The notes under the pieces were generated by a model. It did not search any database, was not told where the DNA came from, and saw only the letters and a program-made list of their open reading frames with translations. Shown here piece after piece: positions 1-7,573 of a stretch of 14,318 nucleotides of DNA (position 1 is its first letter; each line of letters starts with the position of its first letter). Position numbers and translations under genes: made by a program. Source of the stretch: Bdellovibrio sp. (GTDB lineage Bacteria > Bdellovibrionota > Bdellovibrionia > Bdellovibrionales > Bdellovibrionaceae); assembly GCA_019104905.1 (NCBI GenBank), contig JAHRXB010000072.1:1-14318 (forward strand), written 5' to 3'.

Positions 1-924
1 AAAGGACGCCCGGTTCTTTACCTGAAAGGCGATGGCGACATTCCGATGCGCCAAGAGTTTTACATCCGCGGCACCCTGCCTCGAGAGAAAAACCGCCCCT
101 ACCTTTCTCTTCGCTCTCCATCTCGTACCTACTCTTCCCAGCTCTTTTTTTCAGGAGTCGCCCCCGAAGGAGTCAAAATCCAGGTTCCCGAAAAGGACAC
201 TCTTTCCAAAGTTGAGTTCCCCAAGAAGAATCAGTTCCTTTGGCAAACCAAAGGAATTCCCGCTGGCGTTGAAACTCGCCGCTATCTTTTGGTCAAAGCC
301 AATGAACATGACTTTATCGTCGGTTACGATATGTTCCGAGGCCAACCCTTTGCCTTGGGATTGGGAGCTCACTATTTAACACCTTCCGGAGTCGCCTTTG
401 CCGAGCTTGAGTTTCAGTGGTGGCTTGAAAACTTCCTCATGATCAACGCGGACTGGTCCCGCTTCCACTGGGGACTTTCGCTAGAGCGAAAACAGCACAT
501 CATCGAAAAAGATGAAGTCGCAAAAGTGGACTTCACCACGTTAGAGCTTCTGTGGCGAGCCAAAGAAGGATTTAATTTGGTCGACGAAAGCTGGGGACTC
601 ACTTTACCCCTGCAGATGGTTCATGGCGAAAGTGCCAGTGCCATGGCCTACGGTTTGGGGGCTTTTTGGTTAAAGAAACCTCCCCGCTGGCTTAAATCTT
701 TCATGCAATGGTCCGAGTTGAAATTGCAATATTTTGCGGGATCTTCAGGAAGTGATTTTAAATTGCAGTCGGCTTACAATTTGAAAGCGCAAGCTTATTG
801 GCAGATGAACTCACAATGGTATCTGCGCTATGGACTGGATTTTAGCGACTACAAGTACGATCCTGCAGCTGCGAAGGAAGAAAGCCAACTGGGTATTAAT
901 CTCGGGTTGCTTTGGAAGTTCTAA
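1..924 (+). CDS. C-terminal part of a probable outer-membrane beta-barrel protein (5' end outside window)
   Basis: Frame 1 is open from the first base of the window to a TAA at 922-924, giving 307 visible residues. The first in-frame ATG (46-48) has no good Shine-Dalgarno sequence and coding continues upstream of it, so the true start is probably outside the window. I do not recognise the family. The second half has the alternating aromatic/polar strands typical of a beta-barrel (for example LRYGLDFSDYKY), and the protein ends GINLGLLWKF: a final strand with terminal phenylalanine, as in the BAM-recognised signal of outer-membrane proteins. The first 100 residues look like a soluble beta domain. 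The stop overlaps the stop of the convergent response-regulator gene by a few bases, with no terminator hairpin visible between them. The outer-membrane location is inference; the incomplete N-terminus means no signal peptide can be assessed. Confidence 0.7.
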   Translation, partial: KGRPVLYLKGDGDIPMRQEFYIRGTLPREKNRPYLSLRSPSRTYSSQLFFSGVAPEGVKIQVPEKDTLSKVEFPKKNQFLWQTKGIPAGVETRRYLLVKANEHDFIVGYDMFRGQPFALGLGAHYLTPSGVAFAELEFQWWLENFLMINADWSRFHWGLSLERKQHIIEKDEVAKVDFTTLELLWRAKEGFNLVDESWGLTLPLQMVHGESASAMAYGLGAFWLKKPPRWLKSFMQWSELKLQYFAGSSGSDFKLQSAYNLKAQAYWQMNSQWYLRYGLDFSDYKYDPAAAKEESQLGINLGLLWKF

Positions 925-2870
925 CGTTTTTTAAAGAAACCCGAAACAACCTGTTTCAGATCGACGTTGAAGACGTCTTGCTTTTTATTTTGCGCCATGA
1001 GAAGTGAGATTTCTCGGCGTGCCGGGATAAACGAAGGATCCAAGGCCACACTCTTCTCAAAAGATTTTCTTGCCGCAACAACATCACCCTTGGCCTTATT
1101 GAAAAGACCAATCACGAAGGGGAATAGAGTGTCATAGCGTTCATCAGGAGGAACCTGCATAAGCTCCAACTCAACTTCCTTCATGATGAATTGCTTCTTA
1201 GCTGGATCCATAGAGCCTAGTTTTGCCCACGAACTGTAAAGATGCATCTGCTGGGTCTGAGGGTTAAGCTTGGCAACCTCCGTCAAAGACTCTAAGGCTT
1301 TTGCGTACTGATTGAACTGCAACGACTTCTTGACCTCTTCCATTAAAGAGGTCGCTCTTAACTTCGCTTCCGCCTCTGTTTTTTGAGTCGCTTGACGGAA
1401 CTGATCAATTTTATTTGAGTCTTTTGCGGTCGCAACAGCGTCTTCTGCGGCTTTCTTAATGTTATTCCAAATGAGGTAACCTTCCGAGCTCGAGTCCTGA
1501 GGCGGCTCGCCGATCAAGGTTAAAAAATCTTTCAATGTGGACTCTAAAGAGCCACCGCCTGTGCCCGTTTCCATATGAGCCACGACTTCATAGCCATTTT
1601 TCCCATCGAGCTCCGCCCAGATTTTCTTTAGCACCTTCAATTGCTCTTGAGGATTTGCGAAAGCGGCCCTTTGCGCAAAAACAATCAAACCTTTGGTCAA
1701 AAGAAAGTGGATTGCTTTATATACGGCAATTTCATTGTATCCTTTGACATCCAGAAGCTGAGTCAAAGTCATCTGATTACCTAGCTTCACAGTGAAGCCA
1801 TCCAAAGATTTCACCAAAGACATCGATAATGCGGGATGATCTTCCCGGAAGGCCGGACTCTTGACGATCACATTGCCCGACCACATCACATACAAAGACT
1901 TCAACCAGTTCATGGAGATCTTAGAAGCCACCCAATCATGAAGATAGTAAGACAAAGTGTCGGCATCAATACTGGGATTACTCATATCAACATCAGCCGC
2001 AGCAAAGTTCACGCGAATCTTCTGATCCACAATAGTGCGAACCAAGCGGATGTTCATTTGCTCCATCAAAATAAGATCAAAGGCATGAGGGCTGAGCTGA
2101 TTATTTTGAATTAAATAATTTCCAATACGGCGGTTGTTCTTATCGCGCAGGGCCGCCTGAACGTCCTTGGGGGTGGCATAACCACTCTGAATCAACATTT
2201 CCCCCAAAAAGGTCGTCTTATCGTCAACGTCAACACCAACAATGTTCCCATTGCAGAAGGAAATCCCGGATACAGATCCATCCGCATTATAGATATTCAA
2301 ATAGCCACTGCTCTTGGTCTCAACCAACAAGGAGTATAGAAAAGGTAAATCAAAACCGCTCACTTCCTCGATGGACTCAATCACCTTTCTTTTCTGGCGA
2401 CTGGTCACCGTCGGATTCGCGAACATTTGATACAAAAGTTTACGCGCGCTGGATTCTTCACGCTTTGGGGCTTCGTCTTTTTTTACGATTTTTAGAACCT
2501 GCTCCATCTCAAAAGGCTTCTTTAAAAAAGCCAAAGCTTGTGTGCTCTGAGTGGATTCTTGAATGAATTGTTTATCCGTATAGATACCACTCATCAAAAC
2601 CACTTTAAAGCGCGATGAAGGATAGTTCGTGCGAGCCTGCTTGATGAAGTCCAAACCGGTCATTTGCGGCAAAAGACAATCACAAAAAAGGAACTCGATG
2701 TTGGGATGCGTGGAAAGAACGGTGTTCGCCTCGTCAGGACGTGACGCCAAAAAGACGTCATGACCCGCCCGCGCTAAGACTTCTTTCAAAGCCAAGCCGA
2801 CGCTCTCATCATCCTCTAATATCAAAATACTTGATTTACTCGGTTCCACATTTTCTTTTCGGCTCTTCAT
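921..2870 (-). CDS. Response regulator: receiver domain, PATAN/DUF4388-like domain, TPR-like C-terminus
   Basis: The 649-residue protein begins with a complete receiver domain (about residues 13-130): acidic pocket E19/D20/D21, phospho-acceptor D64 in LFCDCLLP, S94 in VLMSG, and K118 before P119. Residues about 170-300 resemble the PATAN/DUF4388 region found beside receiver domains in deltaproteobacteria-like bacteria (SGYLNIYN, FCNGNIVGVD, GEMLIQSGY). Residues about 510-640 are helical and TPR-like, including KALESLTEVAKLNP and ARKSFEKSVALDPSFIPA. There is no DNA-binding or enzymatic output domain, so it probably acts by protein-protein contact in the cytosol. The ATG at 2870 is the natural start, because the receiver fold needs nearly all the residues after it, yet the bases before it carry no clear Shine-Dalgarno sequence. 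The gene lies just past the terminator of the PP2C/STAS operon and is convergent with the beta-barrel gene. Its kinase is unknown; the PAS-Hpt kinase at 7570 is a local candidate. Confidence 0.88.
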   Translation of the reverse strand: MKSRKENVEPSKSSILILEDDESVGLALKEVLARAGHDVFLASRPDEANTVLSTHPNIEFLFCDCLLPQMTGLDFIKQARTNYPSSRFKVVLMSGIYTDKQFIQESTQSTQALAFLKKPFEMEQVLKIVKKDEAPKREESSARKLLYQMFANPTVTSRQKRKVIESIEEVSGFDLPFLYSLLVETKSSGYLNIYNADGSVSGISFCNGNIVGVDVDDKTTFLGEMLIQSGYATPKDVQAALRDKNNRRIGNYLIQNNQLSPHAFDLILMEQMNIRLVRTIVDQKIRVNFAAADVDMSNPSIDADTLSYYLHDWVASKISMNWLKSLYVMWSGNVIVKSPAFREDHPALSMSLVKSLDGFTVKLGNQMTLTQLLDVKGYNEIAVYKAIHFLLTKGLIVFAQRAAFANPQEQLKVLKKIWAELDGKNGYEVVAHMETGTGGGSLESTLKDFLTLIGEPPQDSSSEGYLIWNNIKKAAEDAVATAKDSNKIDQFRQATQKTEAEAKLRATSLMEEVKKSLQFNQYAKALESLTEVAKLNPQTQQMHLYSSWAKLGSMDPAKKQFIMKEVELELMQVPPDERYDTLFPFVIGLFNKAKGDVVAARKSFEKSVALDPSFIPARREISLLMAQNKKQDVFNVDLKQVVSGFFKKR

Positions 2871-2895
2871 GAGGTTCTATTTAGAATAAAAATAA

Positions 2896-2926
2896 AAAAG
2901 CGGGGCTGGTCTAGCGCCCCGCTTTT
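2896..2926 (-). terminator. Strong intrinsic terminator after the STAS gene
   Basis: The arms AAAAGCGGGGC (2896-2906) and GCCCCGCTTTT (2916-2926) form a perfect 11-bp stem with a 9-base loop. Read on the - strand, the stem is followed by TTTTTTATTTTTATT, a classic U-tract. It lies 26 bases beyond the STAS stop and should end the PP2C/STAS transcript. Its T-rich tail runs almost to the start codon of the next - strand gene (2870), so that gene must rely on read-through or on a promoter overlapping the terminator. Confidence 0.93.
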
Positions 2927-2952
2927 CGAATCTGGACCTTTATCTAGCGTTT

Positions 2953-3423
2953 TTACTTCTTGATGAACTTGAAGTACTTGGACTCGATGACGTCCATCTC
3001 CATCTCATTGCCCTCTTCATCCTTCACCGAGGATGGAGGCGTCACGGAACCCTCTTGGAATTCTGTCCCATAACGGAACAACACATTCTTTTCGGATCCC
3101 GAATCGTCATTGTAGTAAGGCACATAGAAAGAGGTCACCTTACCTGTTGCTGGCAAAAAGCCATCCACCATATTGATCTGGTCTACAATGACCTTGGGAC
3201 AATGGCTGAAAGACACACTGGCTCCGCCAGCCGTCCCCATCCACTTGATCCATTCGCGGATCCCGCAAGAGTTGATACTCTTAAGACCACTCAGCTCCAC
3301 TTCAATGGCTTGATTGCCGGCCAAGTTAAACTGAGAAAAGTCGACGTCTTCATCGATTGTGCCCGCCATCTGAATCGTTAATTTATCGGCGGCTTTATTC
3401 ATTTTCACATCGAGTTTACCCAT
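2953..3423 (-). CDS. STAS-domain protein, anti-sigma-factor-antagonist type
   Basis: This 156-residue protein has a STAS fold in its first 100 residues: strand KLTIQMAGTIDED, strand IEVELSGLKSIN, then NSCGIREWIKWM, corresponding to the DSSG loop and following helix of SpoIIAA/RsbV. Ser52 sits where SpoIIAA has its phosphorylated serine, while the preceding Asp is Asn and the second Ser is Cys. About 55 extra residues follow (VTSFYVPYYNDD through to FKFIKK), an acidic tail not found in minimal antagonists. I chose the ATG at 3423 because GAGGAG lies 8 bases upstream; a TTG 30 bases earlier would add MKIRERGEIR and lacks that support. It lies 32 bases downstream of the PP2C phosphatase gene in the same operon, so it is the obvious substrate: dephosphorylation would free it to bind a kinase or other partner. 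The partner is not in this window. Confidence 0.85.
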   Translation of the reverse strand: MGKLDVKMNKAADKLTIQMAGTIDEDVDFSQFNLAGNQAIEVELSGLKSINSCGIREWIKWMGTAGGASVSFSHCPKVIVDQINMVDGFLPATGKVTSFYVPYYNDDSGSEKNVLFRYGTEFQEGSVTPPSSVKDEEGNEMEMDVIESKYFKFIKK

Positions 3424-3430
3424 TCTTATT

Positions 3431-3437
3431 TCTCCTC
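3431..3437 (-). promoter_or_regulatory. Ribosome binding site that sets the STAS start
   Basis: On the - strand GAGGAGA stands about 8 bases before the ATG at 3423. It favours this start over the upstream in-frame TTG at 3453, which overlaps the region just behind the phosphatase stop. Confidence 0.8.
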
Positions 3438-3455
3438 GTTCCCGTATCTTCAAAT

Positions 3456-5291
3456 CTATTGAAGACCTTCATGTTTGACCACAAAAAATGTCACGTCATC
3501 GACCAAGGGCGCCCCTTGACGATGGCCCTGAAAAGTCACGACAAACCGATCCACCGAATCATTCACTCCCGGATAGTCTTTATTGGCGGCAATTAAAGCC
3601 TTCAAAAATTCACGCTCACCCCAGGCTTCTTTACCAGGATTCTGAATATCAGGAATGCCGTCCGTATAGAAGAACACGGAATCCCCTTCTTCCACTTGAA
3701 TACTGGTTTGTTCGTAAACGGAATCACGAGCTTGCCCTAGTCTGGGGTTGTTCACCTCATTCAGGGGAATTAAATCTTTCTTCTTTAACGGGCCTTCACC
3801 CTTTTTAATTAGAAAAGGAGCTTCGTGAGAGGCGTTACAATACACCAGCTCCCCGGTCTCCAAATCAAAAGAGGCCAAGAAGAACGTCATCATGATGCGC
3901 CCTTTGGAAACATCATAAATTGAACGATTTAAAAGTTCCAACGCCTTCGCCGGAGAAATATTCAAGCGTTCAATAATCGTCGATGCGGATTTTGCGGCAC
4001 TTGTGATCAAAGCCGCTGGCGCTCCGTGCCCCGTCGCATCCCCGATCCACAAAAAGATTTTATTTCCGATCTGACAATAGTGCCACCAGTCGCCACCGCA
4101 CTCACTGGCAGGTTCGTAGTATCCCGCGATCGCCAAAGGACCAATCTTCGCACGAGTTTCAGGGAAGAGCGTTTCTTGAACCGTCTTTGCCGTCTGAAGT
4201 TCCGATTCCATCCGTGCTTTTTCCGCAGTTTGTTCCAACAGACGCGAAACTTCTGCGGCCATGATATTGAAGTTGTCAGCCAGACTGCCCACTTCATCAT
4301 TAGACTTCACATCGACACGAATATTGAAATCACCTTCGGCCACTTTTTGAGTCGCCGAAAAAAGTTGGGTCAATGCCTGGGTGATCCCGCTGGAAGCAAA
4401 CAGACTTAAAATCACCGTGGCCGCAATCAAGATGCCGAAAAAGATCAAAGACTTGCGAATCAGAATCTGAACCGCCCCCAACGCTTTCTCTTTTTCTACT
4501 GTCGTCACAACCGTCAAGTCACCAAAGCCTGCTCGAGAAAACGAAACCAGAAGCTCTGTCCCATTACTGGCTTTGGTCGTCTCAGCCCCTTGCGCAACCT
4601 GTGAAGAGATGTTCTTTAGAAATGCGGGAGCCACGGTCTCTTGCAGTTTACGCCCCGGCGAACCATCGGGCCCAAAAAGAACAGTTCCATCCTGAGAGAT
4701 CAAATACATCTTCTGAGAAAGAGCGGTCCGAAACATCTCAGCCGCTTCACTCATTCGTGCGATCACCAGAAAAATGGTGTTGCGAGTTTTTGTTTCGTCA
4801 CTGACCTTTTCAAAAATAAAAACCCGATCATCACTAAATGGAACTTTCACCATGCGCCGTGTGGCTTCGACCTCAGTAAAATAGGTCGCCATCTGACTTT
4901 GCAAACCTCCCAAAACGCCCACCGTCTGACCAGGAACCTTTTCAAGAAGAGCCGTCTGTTGATAGCTTCCCGCTTGCCCGGGAGTAAAAACGACCACGGC
5001 CTCCAAATTGTATTCATTCAGAAAGATCGAATCAGAAATGGACGTGAACTTTTGCTGGGTCAGATAATCTTGGAAGATGGGTTTGGTGGTTCCCAAGACA
5101 GAGTTTAACTGTGTCTTAATTTGAGCCGCCATGGTGCCTGACATATTACTGGAAGAATCAAAGACATAAGCAATCTTGTCGTCTTCAAAAATACGTAAAG
5201 CCAAAACCAAATACACAGAAAGTGTAATCAAAGGCAGTGAAGTAAGCAGTAAAAGAATCTTATATCTTATTGATATGCCACGTTTTTTCAC
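3456..5291 (-). CDS. Membrane-bound PP2C-type serine phosphatase (HAMP-SpoIIE, RsbU-like)
   Basis: The 611-residue protein has a membrane helix at about 11-34, an extracytoplasmic sensory region at about 35-275 (two cache-like halves are possible; it contains YLISQDGTVLFG), a second helix at about 277-299, a HAMP domain at about 300-353 (VAEGDFNIRV, NDEVGSLADNFN), a short coiled linker, and a SpoIIE/PP2C catalytic domain from about 365. Metal-binding motifs are present: GGDWW (D401), GDATGHG (D418), YTDG (D544) and VDDVT (D598/D599). The usual second Asp of GGDxxD is replaced by His404. Family knowledge says such enzymes remove phosphate from the serine of a STAS protein, and the next gene encodes one. 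The start is a GTG at 5291; a GGAG lies only 2 bases before it and AGAGGG about 12 bases before, so initiation may be weak. The extracytoplasmic ligand is unknown. Confidence 0.92.
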   Translation of the reverse strand: MKKRGISIRYKILLLLTSLPLITLSVYLVLALRIFEDDKIAYVFDSSSNMSGTMAAQIKTQLNSVLGTTKPIFQDYLTQQKFTSISDSIFLNEYNLEAVVVFTPGQAGSYQQTALLEKVPGQTVGVLGGLQSQMATYFTEVEATRRMVKVPFSDDRVFIFEKVSDETKTRNTIFLVIARMSEAAEMFRTALSQKMYLISQDGTVLFGPDGSPGRKLQETVAPAFLKNISSQVAQGAETTKASNGTELLVSFSRAGFGDLTVVTTVEKEKALGAVQILIRKSLIFFGILIAATVILSLFASSGITQALTQLFSATQKVAEGDFNIRVDVKSNDEVGSLADNFNIMAAEVSRLLEQTAEKARMESELQTAKTVQETLFPETRAKIGPLAIAGYYEPASECGGDWWHYCQIGNKIFLWIGDATGHGAPAALITSAAKSASTIIERLNISPAKALELLNRSIYDVSKGRIMMTFFLASFDLETGELVYCNASHEAPFLIKKGEGPLKKKDLIPLNEVNNPRLGQARDSVYEQTSIQVEEGDSVFFYTDGIPDIQNPGKEAWGEREFLKALIAANKDYPGVNDSVDRFVVTFQGHRQGAPLVDDVTFFVVKHEGLQ

Positions 5292-5404
5292 GACTCCAGT
5301 ATGCCCTCTTCGCGGAAACCCGAAAAGAAATTCTGATTTAACTTAGCCTTAGGTCCGTAAATCATCCGTCATTTCCAGCCGATAAGGCCTAAAGCAGGAG
5401 TGTT
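5292..5404 (+). promoter_or_regulatory. Divergent intergenic region between the phosphatase and FecR operons
   Basis: These 113 bases must hold promoters for both operons, but I see no convincing -35/-10 pair on either strand. There is an imperfect inverted repeat, TTAGCCTTA (5343-5351) and TAAGGCCTAA (5383-5392), identical in complement except for one extra base. The right arm ends 3 bases before the Shine-Dalgarno AGGAG (5396-5400) of the FecR gene. It could be an operator or mRNA structure; this is speculative. Confidence 0.4.
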
Positions 5405-7573
5405 ATGTCACGCTTTGGACACACAGAAAAAATCATCTTTATGGTCGCTATGATCACTCTCATGGCGTTCTCATATTTCTTATATGATGATTCCTTGCTA
5501 TTCCCCCAAGCCAACAATGAAAAACTAGAGCTTATTGGTGGCGTGGCCGTCTCTCAGAACGATGTTCGCCGAAAAAACTTGGATACTTTTAGCTGGGTTC
5601 CAGCGTCTCATAAAGACAAAGTTTTCCAGAATGACTCTATCTTCACCGGAGATCGCTCGGAAGCGACCATTCAACTGCAAGATGGAACACAAATCAAAAT
5701 CGAACCCAATTCATTGATCACTTTAAATCTAAAAAATGGTCAAATGAACTTGGATCTGCGTTACGGTAATTTGATCGGAGAACTGGCCCAAGGCTCTTCA
5801 CTGACAATTAAATCAGGAACAGAAGAGTTCCTGTTAGAAAGCCAAAAAGACTCTGCCGAAAAATCAAAAATTCAATTTAACAAGGCTCATAGCGGCACCG
5901 TGGATTTGAAGCTCCTCTCTGGAGACGTCAAATACATCGACAAGAAAAAGAAAGCCGTCAAAGAACTGCCGAAGAACGCCGTGGTGGCCGTCAACAAGCA
6001 GGGCGAAGTCAAACAGGTTGAAAAAACAGAGCTGACTCTGACCACCGCCAACAACGCTTCGTGGTTGCGCCTCAATCCCGACGATCCTCTTTACTTTGAA
6101 TGGCAAAGCAAAGGCGATGTGGCTCGCTATGAACTTGAAATTTCTCCCACAGAAGACTTTAGCTCTATTGCGGTCTCTAAAATGACCACGGGAACCTCCG
6201 TGCAAGTGACGGACCCTCTAGAACCCGGCGCCTATTATTGGCGTCTGAAGGCTCTGGACTCCAATGGACACATTGGAGCGATCACTCCGCCACAGCAAAT
6301 GCAAATTTCTCACTTAGCGGGACCTCAGATTGTTCTCCCCGCTCCGGCAGCACAATTTGATTTGGAACTAAAAGTGAAACCCAAAGAGGACCTTGCCACG
6401 GCCACAGAAGTTCAGTGGAAAGCGCAACCTTTCTTAAAGAACTTCACTTTGCAAATCGCTCAAGATGCGGAGTTCACGCAAATTCTTAAAGAAGCTCAGA
6501 CAAACAATCTTGCCGCGCTGACTCCTAAGTTGCCCAGTGGAACTTACTGGCTGCGTGTTCAAGGCCAAACGGAAGATCAGAAAATATCTCCCTGGTCACA
6601 ACCCGTTTCGTTCACGCTGAATCTCTTTGCTCACAAGGAAGAACGCCCCGCCACTCCTATCCTCGTCACCAAGGCGGTCGAGTTCAAGACTCCCACAGAG
6701 AAAGATCGCAATCCGGCGTCCCCCGAAGCTCCGAAACTTGCTTGGAAGCCCGTGCTAAAAACGAAGAGCTATCAATTACAGATTTCCAAGGATGCGACAT
6801 TTAAGAACATTGAAAAATATGATGTCGCACAAACTCAAGTTTCGTGGTCGCAATACCGCCCGGGCAAACACTACTACCGAGTGTATGCTCGAGGGCTTAA
6901 TGGTCTTCTCAGTGAACCTAGTGAGGTCGGCAGCATTGACGTCAGCGTCGGCGGTTTGACACTGAACCCATTCAAAGAAATCAAAGTCATCGGCACAACT
7001 CCTGTCCCCAAAGAAACCAAAGTTTCTTGGACAGAAGTCCCCTTTGCTAAGTCCTATCTTTTACAAATGGATAAGAGCAAAGATTTCTCAGCGCCCCAAC
7101 AGATGGAATTCAATGCCAACGGCGGAACTTTGACCTTGCCGGATCCCGGTCGCTACAGCGTGCGCGTTCAAGCCTTGGATGAAGACAATAAACCTTTGAC
7201 GGAATTTTCCAACATCGAAGAAGTTCTCTACACCTTCCGTTCACCTTTGAGTGCTCCGCTATTGACGGAGCCCTTCAACAACGCCTCCATCTTCCTGCAA
7301 ACAGAAATGGAACCATTTATTTGGCTGGAGTGGAAAAAGGTCGAAGGAGCTTCCACTTATCGCATTGAAATCTCAGATAAACCTGATTTCTCGAGAACTT
7401 TGATTACAAAGTCACTCACCAGCAATCGTTTTTTGATTAAAGAAAAAGTCCCGCTTGGAAAAATCTACTGGCGCGTACGGGCTGAGGCGAAAGAAGATGT
7501 GGAGCCTTCGGATTGGGCAACACAACGTGAGTTCACCCTTTACCATCAGAAGAATGAGACTTTTGTAAAATGA
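5405..7573 (+). CDS. Membrane-anchored FecR-domain protein with five fibronectin-like repeats
   Basis: The 722-residue product starts at ATG 5405, 4 bases after AGGAG. Residues about 9-27 (IIFMVAMITLMAFSYFLYD) form an uncleaved signal anchor, leaving the rest in the periplasm. Residues about 40-150 match the FecR domain pattern: VFQNDSIFTGDRSEATIQL, DGTQIKIEPNS and LRYGNLIGEL. Five beta-sandwich repeats of about 100 residues follow (first strands near 230, 336, 445, 540 and 642), each pairing a W-x8-Y-x-LQIS-x-D-x-F strand with a later YYWRLKA-like strand, as in FN3-like domains. Unlike TonB-system FecR proteins it is not beside a sigma factor gene or a TonB receptor gene. It overlaps the histidine-kinase gene by ATGA, so the two are translated together. 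A role as an envelope or polysaccharide-binding structural or sensing protein is inference; the family does not fix a ligand. Confidence 0.88.
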   Translation: MSRFGHTEKIIFMVAMITLMAFSYFLYDDSLLFPQANNEKLELIGGVAVSQNDVRRKNLDTFSWVPASHKDKVFQNDSIFTGDRSEATIQLQDGTQIKIEPNSLITLNLKNGQMNLDLRYGNLIGELAQGSSLTIKSGTEEFLLESQKDSAEKSKIQFNKAHSGTVDLKLLSGDVKYIDKKKKAVKELPKNAVVAVNKQGEVKQVEKTELTLTTANNASWLRLNPDDPLYFEWQSKGDVARYELEISPTEDFSSIAVSKMTTGTSVQVTDPLEPGAYYWRLKALDSNGHIGAITPPQQMQISHLAGPQIVLPAPAAQFDLELKVKPKEDLATATEVQWKAQPFLKNFTLQIAQDAEFTQILKEAQTNNLAALTPKLPSGTYWLRVQGQTEDQKISPWSQPVSFTLNLFAHKEERPATPILVTKAVEFKTPTEKDRNPASPEAPKLAWKPVLKTKSYQLQISKDATFKNIEKYDVAQTQVSWSQYRPGKHYYRVYARGLNGLLSEPSEVGSIDVSVGGLTLNPFKEIKVIGTTPVPKETKVSWTEVPFAKSYLLQMDKSKDFSAPQQMEFNANGGTLTLPDPGRYSVRVQALDEDNKPLTEFSNIEEVLYTFRSPLSAPLLTEPFNNASIFLQTEMEPFIWLEWKKVEGASTYRIEISDKPDFSRTLITKSLTSNRFLIKEKVPLGKIYWRVRAEAKEDVEPSDWATQREFTLYHQKNETFVK
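6082..7545 (+). repeat. Five tandem FN3-like protein repeats within the FecR protein
   Basis: The repeated first strands read FEWQSKGDVARYELEIS, VQWKAQPFLKNFTLQIA, LAWKPVLKTKSYQLQIS, VSWTEVPFAKSYLLQMD and LEWKKVEGASTYRIEIS. The matching later strands read YYWRLKALD, TYWLRVQGQ, YYRVYARGL, YSVRVQALD and IYWRVRAEA. Spacing is about 100 residues. The copies have diverged at DNA level, so this is an old protein-level duplication rather than a DNA repeat. Confidence 0.8.

Noticed and set aside
46..48. ATG as the start of the first gene
   Set aside because: The same frame is open from base 1 and no ribosome site precedes the ATG; the gene is more likely cut by the window edge.
3424..3453. TTG start that would lengthen the STAS protein by 10 residues
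   Set aside because: The downstream ATG at 3423 has a well-placed GAGGAG, and the extra residues are charged and outside the STAS fold.
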